Shown here piece after piece: positions 37,273-46,356 of a stretch of DNA of 64,000 bases. The stretch covers positions 310,001 to 374,000 of the forward strand of contig NZ_JACBYI010000001.1 in the NCBI RefSeq assembly GCF_019352175.1, given 5' to 3'. This stretch comes from Paenibacillus sp. S150. GTDB taxonomy: Bacteria; Bacillota; Bacilli; Paenibacillales; Paenibacillaceae. A model generated the notes under the pieces. It saw nothing but the letters and a program-made list of their open reading frames with translations, had not been told where the DNA came from and searched no databases. The stretch's first letter is position 1, and every line of letters starts with the position of its first letter. The position numbers and the translations under genes were made by a program.

Positions 37273-37608
37273 TCAGACGATGTAAGCCTCCACAATATCG
37301 CCGACATTAACCCACTTCCATTCCTCCGCCCACTGCAGCTTGAACTCCCGCGTGTGGGTGTGAATGGAGGTCACAAAGCCGCTTAACAGCTTATTCTCCA
37401 AAGGATCACACAAAACTACCGTTACCCGGACATGGCTCCGCAATGACAGCGCCAGCGTGCATTCGATTTCCTTCAGCTTCTGTTCATCCAGAACCGGCTT
37501 GCCGCGACGCAGCGTCTCCCATTCCTCTCTTCGAATCCGGCTCGCGTGCTCCGGCAGCAGCATCCGGCTGCTCTCCCCCAGTCCGTTTCCATCGAGCTTC
37601 TTGCCCAT
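37273..37608 (-). CDS. YolD-like protein
   Basis: 111 residues, ATG preceded by GAGGGGG. The segment RGKPVLDEQKLKEIECTLAL followed by a beta-rich region (VTVVLCDPLENKLLSGFVTS, HTREFKLQ) and WVNVGDIVEAYIV fits the YolD-like family. In B. subtilis YolD-like proteins are encoded beside Y-family DNA polymerases (UvrX); no polymerase gene is next to this one, so the role is open. Confidence 0.82.
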   Translation of the reverse strand: MGKKLDGNGLGESSRMLLPEHASRIRREEWETLRRGKPVLDEQKLKEIECTLALSLRSHVRVTVVLCDPLENKLLSGFVTSIHTHTREFKLQWAEEWKWVNVGDIVEAYIV

Positions 37609-37783
37609 TGCCGTTCCCCCTCCAGTGAATGACTTATCTCAGTGATTGCGCTCCGCACAAAGCGAACGTATGTTTGTATTATATGCGCATTTCCGCTTTT
37701 TAATCAATCAGAAAATAATGACAGCGGCTCCGTACCCTCGGCTTGCACCAAAGGACCAGCAACACGTTCCAACAGCAACGAAA

Positions 37784-37822
37784 AAAGGCGCCCACAGTAT
37801 CCGCTGTGCAGCGCCTTTCAGC
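37784..37822 (-). terminator. Terminator of the 37832 lipoprotein gene
   Basis: GGCGCTGCACAG and CTGTGGGCGCC pair around CGGATA, then TTTTTT on the minus strand, a few bases past the stop. Confidence 0.88.
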
Positions 37823-37831
37823 AGCTTCCCT

Positions 37832-38515
37832 CTACTTGACGTCAGTTACCGTAGCTCCCTTATCAGTCTGGGTGTTTACCTGCGTATCTGTATTGCCTGT
37901 GTTTGCTCGGGTGTCTGTTCCGGTTCCGCTGTCTGTAGTAGTGCCAGTCCCTGCAGCAGTTCCTCCGCTCTCAGTACCGGACAGCGTATTGGCCGCGTCG
38001 CTTTCCGGTTCGATCAGTCCTGCGGCCACTCTCGCTTCATTCAGCTTGGAGATGCCATACAGCATTGCCACATCGGCCTGTTGGTTCATGTCATTGAACT
38101 CCTCGGCTGTAACATCCGGGGACACCGCGCTCTTCGAGGCCTTCTCCTTGATCGAATATGCACTTTGGAAGGCAATGACCGAATCTCTCAGCAGCTTCTG
38201 GATGTCTTCGGGCAGGCTTTTGGATATTTTCACAGCCTTAACCTCATCGGCGATATCGGAAGCTGTGTTCTGAAACTCATTCACAGCCTTCTCCAGCTCC
38301 TTGCCACTCGCTTGTCCTGTAGAGTACGAGGTCAGGGTCGTGTTGAAGTTCTCCAATGAGGATCTGCCCAATTCATCAAATTTTGTCATTTCATTATAAA
38401 AGCTTTGTACAGTCTCCTGTACGTCTTCATGGGAAACAGGCTCCGCGCTATTATTGCTGCAGGCGCTCATAACAACGGCCATCATCAGTAACGCTGCCAG
38501 TAAGGCTTGTCTCAT
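37832..38515 (-). CDS. Hypothetical lipoprotein
   Basis: 227 residues with a lipoprotein signal and lipobox VMSAC (Cys19). Residues 25-160 are mostly helical, probably a helical bundle (EDVQETVQSFYNEMTKFDEL). From about residue 170 there is a disordered tail rich in Thr, Gly and Asp with repeats of the TGT-type. It is exported and anchored to the membrane outer face. I do not recognise the family. Confidence 0.8.
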   Translation of the reverse strand: MRQALLAALLMMAVVMSACSNNSAEPVSHEDVQETVQSFYNEMTKFDELGRSSLENFNTTLTSYSTGQASGKELEKAVNEFQNTASDIADEVKAVKISKSLPEDIQKLLRDSVIAFQSAYSIKEKASKSAVSPDVTAEEFNDMNQQADVAMLYGISKLNEARVAAGLIEPESDAANTLSGTESGGTAAGTGTTTDSGTGTDTRANTGNTDTQVNTQTDKGATVTDVK

Positions 38516-38727
38516 ATTTAAATCCCTCCACTTAAAAGAATAATAGGGAGTTTTGTAAAGTGCAACTGAAAATAATGTAAAAAAAACAGGAATGAAACAT
38601 TTGACAGGGATAACGCGTATTTAGGCAAGCGGACACAAAAAGACCCCCAGTAGTGACTGGAAATCTTTGATATACTTTTGATATACTATAATAATTTCAA
38701 TATGAACCAAAGAGAGGAAGATAGCTC

Positions 38728-39228
38728 ATGCCTTACTGCACAACCTGTGGCGCGGAATACAAGCAAGGAGCCAAATTTTGCGGAGAATGCGGCGCAAGCA
38801 CGGCCGGGGACAGCGCTGCACCGGCACAACGTCCACCAGTTGGAGCAGCACCCCGCTCAGGCTCAGGACCTGAGGCTGAATTGTGGCAGGGCAAGCCGGC
38901 CGGCATCTCCGACCGCCTCAAGGGCATCGTAGGTCTTAACACAACCAAGTACATCATCACCAGCCAGCGGATTATGGTCAAGACCGGGCTGATCGGCAAA
39001 AATATCGAGGAAATCGAGCTGCTGCGGGTCAATGATTTCTCCGTGGCCCAGTCCATTCCGCAGCGTATTCTGGGAATTGGGACCCTTACGGTATTTTCGG
39101 ATGACGCTTCGTCGCCGCAGCTGCTTTTCCGCAAAATCCGCAAGGCTCAGAGTGTAAAGGATATTCTACGCCAAGCCGTGCGCGATGAAAAAACCGCCAA
39201 CAATATCAGCTACCGCGAACAAATCTAG
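38728..39228 (+). CDS. Zinc-ribbon protein with bacterial PH domain
   Basis: 166 residues. Residues 1-24 form a zinc ribbon (CTTCGAEYKQGAKFCGECG, four Cys). Residues about 50-150 are a bPH_2/DUF304-type domain (YIITSQRIMVKTGLIGKNIE, ILGIGTLTVFSDD). The architecture is typical of small Firmicute proteins of unknown role. The promoter region holds TATAAT near 38688 and a duplicated TTTGATATACT. It is convergent with the mannanase gene. Confidence 0.85.
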   Translation: MPYCTTCGAEYKQGAKFCGECGASTAGDSAAPAQRPPVGAAPRSGSGPEAELWQGKPAGISDRLKGIVGLNTTKYIITSQRIMVKTGLIGKNIEEIELLRVNDFSVAQSIPQRILGIGTLTVFSDDASSPQLLFRKIRKAQSVKDILRQAVRDEKTANNISYREQI

Positions 39229-39246
39229 AGCCTTCGCAGTCAGGGC

Positions 39247-40722
39247 TTAAGGAAGATAGAACGCCCCGGCCGGAATTACGCCCTTCGCCTGGCTGGGGCT
39301 TTCCCACATCAGCACCGCGCGCGCATCCCCCTGATTTTCATAATACTCCACCTTCAGCTCATGCAGCTTCCCGGCAATCAGATTCACACTTCCCTGCCGT
39401 TCCTGCCCGCTCTGCTTTATCCAGCTGTCAATCACCAGCACTCCGTCAACCCATACCCTTATGCCATCGTCCGAGGAAGTATACAGGGTATAGCTCTCCG
39501 TGTAGGCCGGGCTAAATCTGCCGCTCCAGCGTACCGAGAAAAAATCGGCCGGGAGTGCCGGAACCGGAGCCGCCTGCCGCCAGACAAAGTTAATATTGGC
39601 ATCGGTGCGGGTATGCGCCGGTGTGCCGCTGAGCGTTGCGTTGCTATAATATTGTCCATACAGGCCCGGCATCGGTGCAGCTTCAGGCATAGAGGCATAC
39701 TGCACTGCCTTCGCCGCATATTCATCCCTGGTGAGCACAAACGAATCGTTCATAAAAGCCTTGATGACCGCATCGCTGTTCTTCTCATACAGCAGCTTGC
39801 CCCAGCTCATCTGGTAGGACCATTTATTCTGGGTCTTGGCCAGCACCTCCGGTGACGGCAGCTCCCCGTTCTCGCCAACCGCAATCAGCTTGCCGCGACC
39901 AAGCTCCCACAGCGCATCATGGTGGCTGTCTTTGAAATCCGCTTCATAGATATCCAGGGCCAGCACATCCACGCTGCCGCTGCCCGGATAATAATCCGCC
40001 GGTTCATCGCACCACTGATTTTTGGCATTGGGGCTCCATACCCAGAGCAGGTTATGCAGCTGGTGATAAGAGGTGTACCGTTGGAACATAATGTTCCACA
40101 GCTGGCTGAACGCTTTCTTCTGCCCCCACCAGAACCAGCCGCCATTCATCTCATGATACGGGCGCCAGAGCACTGGCACACCGGCATCGCTCAGCTTCTT
40201 CAAAGACTGGGCCGTCTTGTCCAGATCCGCGATAAGCGCGCTGTACTGTGTAGTTCCGGGCGTTATATATTTGGCAAAATCCGCTTCGCTGAGGCTCATC
40301 GAAACATTCGACCACGCCGGCGCCGTCCCCGGCAAATTGGCATGATAGCTCATCGTTACGATGCCGCCCGCCTCATGCCAGCGGATCGCGCTGTTCACCA
40401 CCGCCTGGCGCTGGCTGTCAATCAGCTGCACCGTCTGGTTCTCGACCGCTCCCAGTTCATAGCCGTGAAGCGCGGCATATTGGCCGCTGGTCGCCTTCAG
40501 CTTGCCGCTGAATTCGTCCGGGCTCTCCAAATAATTATGCTGCCCGCTGATAATCCCTTGCCCCTGCAGCCGGTACAATATGTTCAGCAGCTTAAGCGCC
40601 GGAGAGGCAAGCGCCGCATCTGCCGGAGACATCAGCACATTGCGGAAGGCTGCCTGCCATTGCACATCGCCCACCAGCCGTGATGCGGAGTCCAGTAAAT
40701 CCCGGAGAAAACGCTGTTCCAT
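39247..40722 (-). CDS. GH26 beta-mannanase-like protein with C-terminal PA14 domain
   Basis: 491 residues from an ATG at 40722; an ATG at 40734 overlaps the ribosome site AAAGGA and is less likely. The GH26 barrel has acid/base Glu in VLWRPYHEMNGGWFWWG and the likely nucleophile Glu in LIAVGENGELP; QHNYLESPDEF near the start is also typical. Residues about 345-490 form a PA14 domain (FSVRWSGRFSPAYTESYTLY, DDGIRVWVDG), which binds carbohydrate. There is no signal peptide, which is unusual for a PA14-linked mannanase. It probably cleaves beta-1,4-mannan or a related glycan. Confidence 0.87.
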   Translation of the reverse strand: MEQRFLRDLLDSASRLVGDVQWQAAFRNVLMSPADAALASPALKLLNILYRLQGQGIISGQHNYLESPDEFSGKLKATSGQYAALHGYELGAVENQTVQLIDSQRQAVVNSAIRWHEAGGIVTMSYHANLPGTAPAWSNVSMSLSEADFAKYITPGTTQYSALIADLDKTAQSLKKLSDAGVPVLWRPYHEMNGGWFWWGQKKAFSQLWNIMFQRYTSYHQLHNLLWVWSPNAKNQWCDEPADYYPGSGSVDVLALDIYEADFKDSHHDALWELGRGKLIAVGENGELPSPEVLAKTQNKWSYQMSWGKLLYEKNSDAVIKAFMNDSFVLTRDEYAAKAVQYASMPEAAPMPGLYGQYYSNATLSGTPAHTRTDANINFVWRQAAPVPALPADFFSVRWSGRFSPAYTESYTLYTSSDDGIRVWVDGVLVIDSWIKQSGQERQGSVNLIAGKLHELKVEYYENQGDARAVLMWESPSQAKGVIPAGAFYLP

Positions 40723-40901
40723 CTGTCCCACCATCCTTTATATACTTTTGTACATAGTATGGAGAGATCATGGACAAGAGCACGGCGAATCGACAATACA
40801 ATACATAAAATTCCAAACGTCCCTCCTGTACCTTTTTACCAATTTGGTATACTAAACGTTACTATTTTTAAGCTATACTGATTAAATCTATGCTTACGGA
40901 T

Positions 40902-41050
40902 GCCTAGGCTCACAAAACTTAAGCATATGCTTCCGGAGCAAGTTTTGTACGAAGCAGTTCACAGAGGCCTAGGCTCACAAAACTTAGGCGTATGCTTCCG
41001 GAGCAAGTTTTGTACCAAGCAGTTCACAGAGGCCTAGGCTCACAAAACTT
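40902..41050. repeat. 65-bp tandem repeat, 2.3 copies
   Basis: Units at 40902-40966 and 40967-41031, then a partial unit 41032-41050, each starting GCCTAGGCTCACAAAACTT. Inside each unit ACAAAACTT and AAGTTTTGT can pair around a central GCTTCCGGAGC, making a strong hairpin. The units differ at only three positions. The array ends 15 bp before the NucB-like start codon. Confidence 0.92.
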
Positions 41051-41065
41051 TTAGGGGGCAGCAAA

Positions 41066-41506
41066 ATGAAGTCCAAGAAATTCCTCCCAAGTCTCATCAT
41101 CTCCGTGCTGCTCTTGGTTGCCGCTTACTGGTTAGAGGAGAACGGCGGACTGCCCGGCACCCGGCCGTCTACAGGAGACACCGGCATTGTCCGGCTGGAA
41201 TTCCCGAGTGACCGCTTCCCGGAGACAGCCGGGCATATCAAGGAGGCTATCCGCAGCGGAGAGTCGGCAGTCTGCACCATCAATCGGCAGCTCGCTGACG
41301 AGAACCGCAAAGAATCTCTGCGGGGGGTTCCCACCAAAAAAGGCTACGACCGCGACGAATGGCCCATGGCCATGTGCGAGGAAGGCGGCCGCGGAGCCGA
41401 TATCCAATACATAACGCCAAGCGATAACCGCGGGGCCGGAAGCTGGGTAGGCAATCAGCTGGAGGAGCTGCCCGACGGCACCCGGGTAGAATTTATGTTC
41501 AAATAG
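41066..41506 (+). CDS. NucA/NucB-type secreted deoxyribonuclease
   Basis: 146 residues. Signal peptide or membrane anchor at 5-22. The rest matches the NucA/NucB DNase family: [35 protein letters not shown] and [14 protein letters not shown], including the conserved DEWPMA-C-EGG active-site region. Such enzymes make DNA breaks outside the mother cell membrane or degrade extracellular DNA. A ribosome site AGGGGG precedes the ATG; a tandem hairpin repeat lies directly upstream and could affect expression. Confidence 0.9.
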   Translation: MKSKKFLPSLIISVLLLVAAYWLEENGGLPGTRPSTGDTGIVRLEFPSDRFPETAGHIKEAIRSGESAVCTINRQLADENRKESLRGVPTKKGYDRDEWPMAMCEEGGRGADIQYITPSDNRGAGSWVGNQLEELPDGTRVEFMFK

Positions 41507-41706
41507 TCAGTTGATTAGTCGCTCTTCCCGGACCGGCTGTATAAAAAGCGTCAGCTGGAGGAACAATACCTGCAAGGTTCAGCAAGCGGGCTGACCTGTT
41601 GTGCGCAATAATGAAAAAGCTGAGCACAGAGTACTATGCCAGCCGTAGAGGGATTGGCGTTGGGGCAGCTTCACAAATTAGCTCTGGCACGCAGGGGAAC
41701 ATGTGT

Positions 41707-41979
41707 ATGTATTATATGCAAACAAACGTTCTTTATGCAATAATCCGCGCAGAAGGCGTAGAATTGAGTGGAATATTATTTCACAAACGGAGTGCCAGGG
41801 TGTTCTATATCTGTTATCGGGGAAAAAAGCTGTATGGCCCCATGTCTGAGGACGAAGCGGTAAAGGAATGGTTCGCGCTTTCAGCAACTGTCAAGGAACT
41901 GTATATCATTGAAACGGATCCGGTCACCGGTAAAATCAAACGCCAAATCGGTCCTTCCACCCGGAGGAAAAAGAAATAG
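41707..41979 (+). CDS. Hypothetical protein, about 90 residues
   Basis: ATG at 41707 with AGGGG eight bases upstream; the frame is open further up to 41599 without a better start. The product is compact (LSGILFHKRSARVFYICYRG, GPMSEDEAVKEWF) with a basic tail ending RRKKK. Family not recognised. Confidence 0.6.
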   Translation: MYYMQTNVLYAIIRAEGVELSGILFHKRSARVFYICYRGKKLYGPMSEDEAVKEWFALSATVKELYIIETDPVTGKIKRQIGPSTRRKKK

Positions 41980-42008
41980 CCCTATCCGGCATTGAAGCCT
42001 GACAGGGC
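41980..42008. terminator. Bidirectional hairpin between convergent genes
   Basis: GCCCTATCCGGC pairs with GCCTGACAGGGC around TTCAAT-type loop sequence. It separates the 41707 gene and the YjcZ-like gene. Confidence 0.65.
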
Positions 42009-42028
42009 AGCATACGTTAACTGAGGTT

Positions 42029-42181
42029 CTAAAATAGACAGGCTCTGGTGATAATGACCAGCAAAATGAACAGTACCAGGATCGCTCCTGTTGAAGTCCA
42101 AGGGCTGACAACCGGCCCAACTACCGGAGGCCCCTGATTCACTCCGCCGACGCCATAACCGCAACCATATTCTGCTCCCAT
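42029..42181 (-). CDS. YjcZ-family small membrane protein
   Basis: 50 residues from an ATG at 42181, eight bases after AAGGAGG. Gly/Tyr-rich start (GCGYGVGGV) and a C-terminal membrane helix TGAILVLFILLVII, the pattern of the YjcZ sporulation-associated family. A longer frame to 42235 exists but has no ribosome site. Confidence 0.82.
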   Translation of the reverse strand: MGAEYGCGYGVGGVNQGPPVVGPVVSPWTSTGAILVLFILLVIITRACLF

Positions 42182-42448
42182 AGTTAATTCCTCCTTAGAA
42201 ATAATGACTACAGCACAGGATATGTGAAAGTCCATAGTGCTGTATGGGCCAATGGGTAAAGATATAACCGTTCACCTAAAGGTCTGCGAATTTGTGAAGG
42301 GCGCTCACCAACTTGGAAAAACACTTGATATTACGGTTTGATTGTTTTATGCTTAGACATAAGAACACAGGTTCGTGTATAACCAGGCCCTTTGGGCTTT
42401 TCTTTTGGCGACAAATACGAACATACGATCTTATCCGAGGTGAATCGC

Positions 42449-42991
42449 ATGCATTCTTATTATCAAATGACCGCTCTGGAGAAGTGGACAGAGGATTTGT
42501 ACGAACGGCTGGAGATACGGAAGCCGGAACAAATATCGATCGGGCACGTAGCCGAACGCCTGAATATCTGGGTTCATTATCTGGATGTAAGAAGCAAGGG
42601 GATAGAGGCCTCAGCCGGTATGTACACCATGTTCATCGACAGCCGTCTTCCTGCAGAGCTGCAGCGCCTTGAATTTCTGCATGAGCTCTGCCACCTGCTC
42701 CGTCACGCCGGCAGCCATACACTGATGCCGGAGCATTACACCCAAGCGGAGAGGGATGAATCGGAACGCTTTATTCTGTATGCGGCAATGCCTTACTCCA
42801 TGATTTCCAGAATGGACTTGCCCGAGCTGCGAGAGGATGCAATTCATGAGCTCGCCGCAGCTTTTCAGGTCCCCGGCGAGCTTGCTTTACAGCGGATCGA
42901 TCAAATCCAGCGCCGTGTGTTCCAAGGTCAGTTAATCGCTGTTATGGAAAGGAACGGGGACAGAAATTTAAACCGCAGACATATTCGTTAA
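42449..42991 (+). CDS. ImmA/IrrE-family metallopeptidase
   Basis: 180 residues from an ATG at 42449 with GAGGTG seven bases upstream. Zinc motif HELCHLLRH (HExxH) near residue 78, followed by downstream Glu/His candidates. This family cleaves phage or mobile-element repressors (ImmA) or acts in stress responses. No repressor gene of the ImmR/Cro type is visible next to it, so its target is unknown. The C-terminal half is helical and ends with a basic stretch. Confidence 0.88.
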   Translation: MHSYYQMTALEKWTEDLYERLEIRKPEQISIGHVAERLNIWVHYLDVRSKGIEASAGMYTMFIDSRLPAELQRLEFLHELCHLLRHAGSHTLMPEHYTQAERDESERFILYAAMPYSMISRMDLPELREDAIHELAAAFQVPGELALQRIDQIQRRVFQGQLIAVMERNGDRNLNRRHIR

Positions 42992-43068
42992 AAGCAGCGG
43001 AGATAATATAGACATACACATAAGAACCTCTAGACAGAAGCTGAAATTTACCCGTAAGGGGGAACGGT

Positions 43069-43230
43069 ATGGAAGCCATTCAAGTTATCCAGCTATTGTT
43101 GACCCATCCGGATTACAGCGTGGACGCAGTACACCCCGAAATTCCGGATTTTGTCGGCATCGAAGCCATTGAAGTAGATCATGAAACCCAGACCTTTTCC
43201 ATTTTACTGCAGGAGCCGCAAGAAGATTAA
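43069..43230 (+). CDS. Small acidic hypothetical protein, 53 residues
   Basis: ATG at 43069 with AAGGGGG six bases upstream and TAA at 43228. Sequence features: QVIQLLLTHPDYSVDAVHPE and an acidic end. Only 78 bp lie after the peptidase gene and it is on the same strand. A hairpin (CCCCACAAAGTGGGG, 43277-43291) follows. Family not recognised. Confidence 0.6.
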   Translation: MEAIQVIQLLLTHPDYSVDAVHPEIPDFVGIEAIEVDHETQTFSILLQEPQED

Positions 43231-43356
43231 TGACTTGTACTATACGTATCTTAATCCTCCCCGGTTAACAAAATAACCCCACAAAGTGGGGCCTTGGCTT
43301 CGATGATAACTCAGGTACTTTGCGGGGACCCCAAAACATATAAATTCCTATCTTTC

Positions 43357-43389
43357 AAAAAAGCGACCCCGCCGGTATCGGCAGGGTCC
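43357..43389 (-). terminator. Terminator of the 43502 small gene
   Basis: GACCCTGCCG and CGGCGGGGTC pair around ATAC on the minus strand, followed by GCTTTTTT. Confidence 0.85.
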
Positions 43390-43501
43390 AAGTATATTAA
43401 TCAGGGGAATATGCTATTAATATAATCCCTTAAGCTTAAATGCATATGAAATCAGGCTGAAGAAAGGCTGAATCTTGTCACGAAGGAACCGTACATAACC
43501 G

Positions 43502-43678
43502 TCAACCGTTGCTTACAAATTGAATAACGCCGATGGCAAACATCACAAGAAACAGAGCCAATATAATCCCCAGCATAGCCCATATTAATTTTTTGCCGGG
43601 ATTCGAAGGTCTTGAATAGTTCTCCAGAACAGCTATGCGGCGTTCCAGCTCTCTAAGCTTCTCCTCTTGGTCGTTCAA
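43502..43678 (-). CDS. Small coiled-coil membrane protein, 58 residues
   Basis: TTG start at 43678 preceded by GAGGAGG. Residues 1-20 (NDQEEKLRELERRIAVLENY) are a coiled coil with heptad Leu/Ile; residues about 30-55 form a membrane helix (WAMLGIILALFLVMFAIGV). The short size and TTG start make it easy to miss. Own terminator at 43357-43389. Function unknown. Confidence 0.72.
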   Translation of the reverse strand: MNDQEEKLRELERRIAVLENYSRPSNPGKKLIWAMLGIILALFLVMFAIGVIQFVSNG

Positions 43679-43890
43679 AATTCCTCCTCCTCATATCACG
43701 CAAACTCCCAGCAAAAAACAAGCTGATCATCCTTTTGTTCATAGTTCGTCATATTTTCTAACAAAAATTCTGTTTTCATAAGTGTATATCCGTGTAAATA
43801 GAATTATAAATGTGAAAACAGAAAAATATATTACGTATTTATGCACTTTATGTAATTATATATTCCACCAACAACTAGATCAGGAGATGA

Positions 43891-44286
43891 ATGCATTTGA
43901 AAATAACCATGCCCCAAGATGTTCCTTTGCTGTTTTATATTCCTATCGCCACTGTTTTTTATCCATTCCCCATTTATTTTCTTCGCGTTGCTGCATTGTC
44001 CCCCTACGACAAAAGCCTGTCCCGAATCCTCAATACACTCCACGAAAACAATTATTCTTCCATAGATTCAGTACAGAATGCCACAATCGGAGAACTGAGA
44101 AGGATTCGGAATTTCGGTGAGAAAGGACTTGCTATTCTGCTGGAGCTCTTGCAGACAATCTCCATACAGCCCGAACTGGTGCTGGAAACGGAAAAGCTTG
44201 ATCACAACCTTCGGGCTGAGCTGGACCACATCAAGCAGGTGGTGCCTGTCAAGATGCAGCTGCTGGACATCGGAATTGAAGTCTGA
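43891..44286 (+). CDS. Protein with RNA polymerase alpha C-terminal-like domain
   Basis: 131 residues. The middle part (LSRILNTLHENNYSSIDSVQ, then GELRRIRNFGEKGLAILLEL) resembles the helix-hairpin-helix alpha-CTD fold of RNA polymerase alpha. The N-terminal 35 residues are hydrophobic. It stands alone, far from ribosomal protein genes. It may bind DNA or a regulator; no function can be assigned. Confidence 0.6.
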   Translation: MHLKITMPQDVPLLFYIPIATVFYPFPIYFLRVAALSPYDKSLSRILNTLHENNYSSIDSVQNATIGELRRIRNFGEKGLAILLELLQTISIQPELVLETEKLDHNLRAELDHIKQVVPVKMQLLDIGIEV

Positions 44287-44462
44287 TCTGTAAATTGCTG
44301 AAAGGGTTGTTTCGAACCAAGCCCCCTCCATAACCATACACTTTTAATAACATATATATAGAAGTGAAATTAGAAATAAACCGTTTTGGACCCAAAAGCA
44401 CAGACATTCTACTTTGCCTCTCATAAAATATAGAATCTACTATGAGAGGTTAGGTGGGCAAG

Positions 44463-44903
44463 ATGAGTATTCAGTTTCTCGACATGCGTATTTCACAGGA
44501 CAGCGCTACGGATGCATCAGGTATTAATTTGGTCCGTTCAGGTGCGGTTTTCGGGGATATTGGACTTCAAACCTTAAATGTTGCACCTGCAAATGCAAGC
44601 TTGGTAAGGGTCACATTAAATGCTTATGTCAGGCTCAGTGTTGATGTCAGCGTTATAGTTCAAAATGATGTTACTTTTACTATCTACCGCAATGGTACAT
44701 TAATCTTCAGTACAACGTACCCGGGAAACATCAATAATACAGCAACACAATACGAAATGGTAGGAATAACCGCCGTTGATTTCCCGCCTTCCAGCGATGT
44801 GCTCACCGGTCAAATTCAGTATACCATTATAGCATCGGCGATTAGAACAGCGACTCTGGGAGCCAGATCCTTCAGCGGAATTGCCGTTGCCGGGAATGGT
44901 TGA
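44463..44903 (+). CDS. Hypothetical beta-rich protein, 146 residues
   Basis: ATG at 44463 five bases after AGGTGG; an in-frame GTG at 44454 is an alternative. The product has alternating hydrophobic strands (LVRVTLNAYVRLSVDVSVIV, QIQYTIIASAIRT) and no signal peptide. It resembles in style the C-terminal domains of spore-surface proteins in Bacillales, but I have no direct family match. Confidence 0.65.
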   Translation: MSIQFLDMRISQDSATDASGINLVRSGAVFGDIGLQTLNVAPANASLVRVTLNAYVRLSVDVSVIVQNDVTFTIYRNGTLIFSTTYPGNINNTATQYEMVGITAVDFPPSSDVLTGQIQYTIIASAIRTATLGARSFSGIAVAGNG

Positions 44904-44954
44904 ATAACCCATACAGCGGCTTAAGTGGATAATAGAGGTGAGTGTCGTAATAAA

Positions 44955-44977
44955 AACCCCTTGCTAGGCAAGGGGTT
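44955..44977 (-). terminator. Terminator of the tRNA pair
   Basis: AACCCCTTGC and GCAAGGGGTT around TAG, followed on the minus strand by TTTTATT. Confidence 0.9.
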
Positions 44978-44985
44978 CAGTGAAG

Positions 44986-45059
44986 TGGGCCCTACAGGAC
45001 TCGAACCTGTGACCAATCGGTTATGAGCCGACCGCTCTAACCAACTGAGCTAAGGGCCC
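44986..45059 (-). tRNA. tRNA-Ile2 (CAU anticodon, lysidine type)
   Basis: GGGCCCTTAGCTCAGTTGG start, anticodon loop CTCATAA, GGTTCGAGTCC T-loop, discriminator A. The body matches B. subtilis tRNA-Ile(k2CAU) more than elongator Met tRNA, so isoleucine is the likely identity. Confidence 0.88.
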
Positions 45060-45102
45060 GGATCTGGGATTCCGTATATACAAGGGCTGTCTGGAAAACA
45101 AA

Positions 45103-45176
<74 letters not shown>

Positions 45177-45259
45177 TCAGTAAACATATTCAAACAGCGA
45201 CAATAGATAATATACATCATATCCGGGTCTAAAGTCAAGGATGATTTTGCTTAAGGGAA

Positions 45260-45424
45260 TCAGGGCAGGAAGCGTACGCCGTAACGGCCTTTGCGGGAGC
45301 GATAAATCTCCACAAACTGCGGATCATGATAGCCGTAAATCCAGCCATCCTGCTCCAGCCTTTTGGCCAAGCAGCCTGCCTGAAATCTCGTCCTGAACAG
45401 CTTTGCGAAGTATATCCAATTCAT
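45260..45424 (-). CDS. Small hypothetical protein, 54 residues
   Basis: ATG at 45424 with AAAGGAG upstream and TGA at 45260. The product is basic and aromatic (RFQAGCLAKRLEQDGWIYGY, then FVEIYRSRKGRYGVRFLP). Good coding quality; family not recognised. It lies alone between the tRNA pair and the pyr operon terminator. Confidence 0.6.
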   Translation of the reverse strand: MNWIYFAKLFRTRFQAGCLAKRLEQDGWIYGYHDPQFVEIYRSRKGRYGVRFLP

Positions 45425-45608
45425 CGTGCCTTCTTCTCCTTTCCGCCAATGATGTCATTCCGGTCTGAAATTATCATGCCCAATTTTGTAAGAAATCTTT
45501 GGCGGAGATGCGGGGGAGAGGCTGCCAATTTCTGTACTGGCCTGCCGGTTTTCCATTCGCAATCTGTACTTTTCTGGAAACAGCAGGCTTCCGGATTTTT
45601 GTTCATTT

Positions 45609-45650
45609 CATGCAGAAAGCCCCCACGCCTAAGTGAGGGCTTTCTGCATG
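45609..45650 (-). terminator. 14-bp perfect hairpin after pyrE
   Basis: CATGCAGAAAGCCC and its complement flank a 14-nt loop 65 bp past the pyrE stop. No strong T-tract; likely the 3' end of the pyr operon. Confidence 0.7.
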
Positions 45651-45714
45651 AAAGGGTGAATCTGTCTTGAACTGCGCAGGACAGGCATTGATGTCAATTT
45701 GCATTTACCAGGAC

Positions 45715-46356
45715 TTACACGCCAAATGATGCAGGAGCCTTGCGCCACGATTGCAGCAGCTCCACATCGGTAGCTGCGATGGTTCCCTGCGCCAGCGCGA
45801 CATCAATCAGGGTAGAGTAGCTGGACAGGGTTTGCAGCGGCACGCCTGCCGCTGCAAACGCTTCGGCGGCCCGGTCCAGCTCGTAGCTGAAGATGGCCAG
45901 TACAACCAGCGGAATGCCTCCCGCTTCCTGGACGGCCTGTGCCGCCTTGATGGAGCTGCCCCCGGTGGAGATGAGGTCTTCGATTACAATGACCTTCTGG
46001 CCGGGGGAGATCAGGCCTTCGATCTGGTTCTGCTTGCCGTGGCCTTTGGCTTTGTCACGGATATAGGCCATCGGCAGATTCAGCTTGTCTGCTACCCAGG
46101 CTGCATGCGGAATGCCCGCAGTGGCTGTGCCTGCAATGACCTCGGCATCCGGATAGGTACCGGCAATTGTTTCAACGAAGGCGTCGGCAATATAGCCCCG
46201 TACTTCCGGGAAGGACAGCGTCAGGCGGTTGTCGCAATAGATGGGCGATTTAATGCCGGAGGTCCAGGTAAAAGGGTCCTGCGGACGCAGCGCCACCGCG
46301 CCGATCTTCAGCAGGTAACGGGCAACTTGTTCACTCTTATTCAATAATGGGCTCAT
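45715..46356 (-). CDS. pyrE: Orotate phosphoribosyltransferase
   Basis: 213 residues. Converts orotate and PRPP to OMP in de novo UMP synthesis. The PRPP-binding motif [14 protein letters not shown] lies near residue 123, and [18 protein letters not shown] near the start is typical of bacterial PyrE. The ATG overlaps the pyrF stop by four bases (ATGA), so the two are translationally coupled. Last gene of the operon. Confidence 0.97.
   Translation of the reverse strand: MSPLLNKSEQVARYLLKIGAVALRPQDPFTWTSGIKSPIYCDNRLTLSFPEVRGYIADAFVETIAGTYPDAEVIAGTATAGIPHAAWVADKLNLPMAYIRDKAKGHGKQNQIEGLISPGQKVIVIEDLISTGGSSIKAAQAVQEAGGIPLVVLAIFSYELDRAAEAFAAAGVPLQTLSSYSTLIDVALAQGTIAATDVELLQSWRKAPASFGV

Noticed and set aside
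36984..37307. 107-codon minus-strand frame
   Set aside because: It overlaps the better supported plus-strand small gene at 37098-37262 and has no good start signal.
41599..41706. Longer N-terminus for the hypothetical protein at 41707
   Set aside because: The extra codons lack a ribosome site near their ATGs, while the ATG at 41707 has AGGGG at proper distance.
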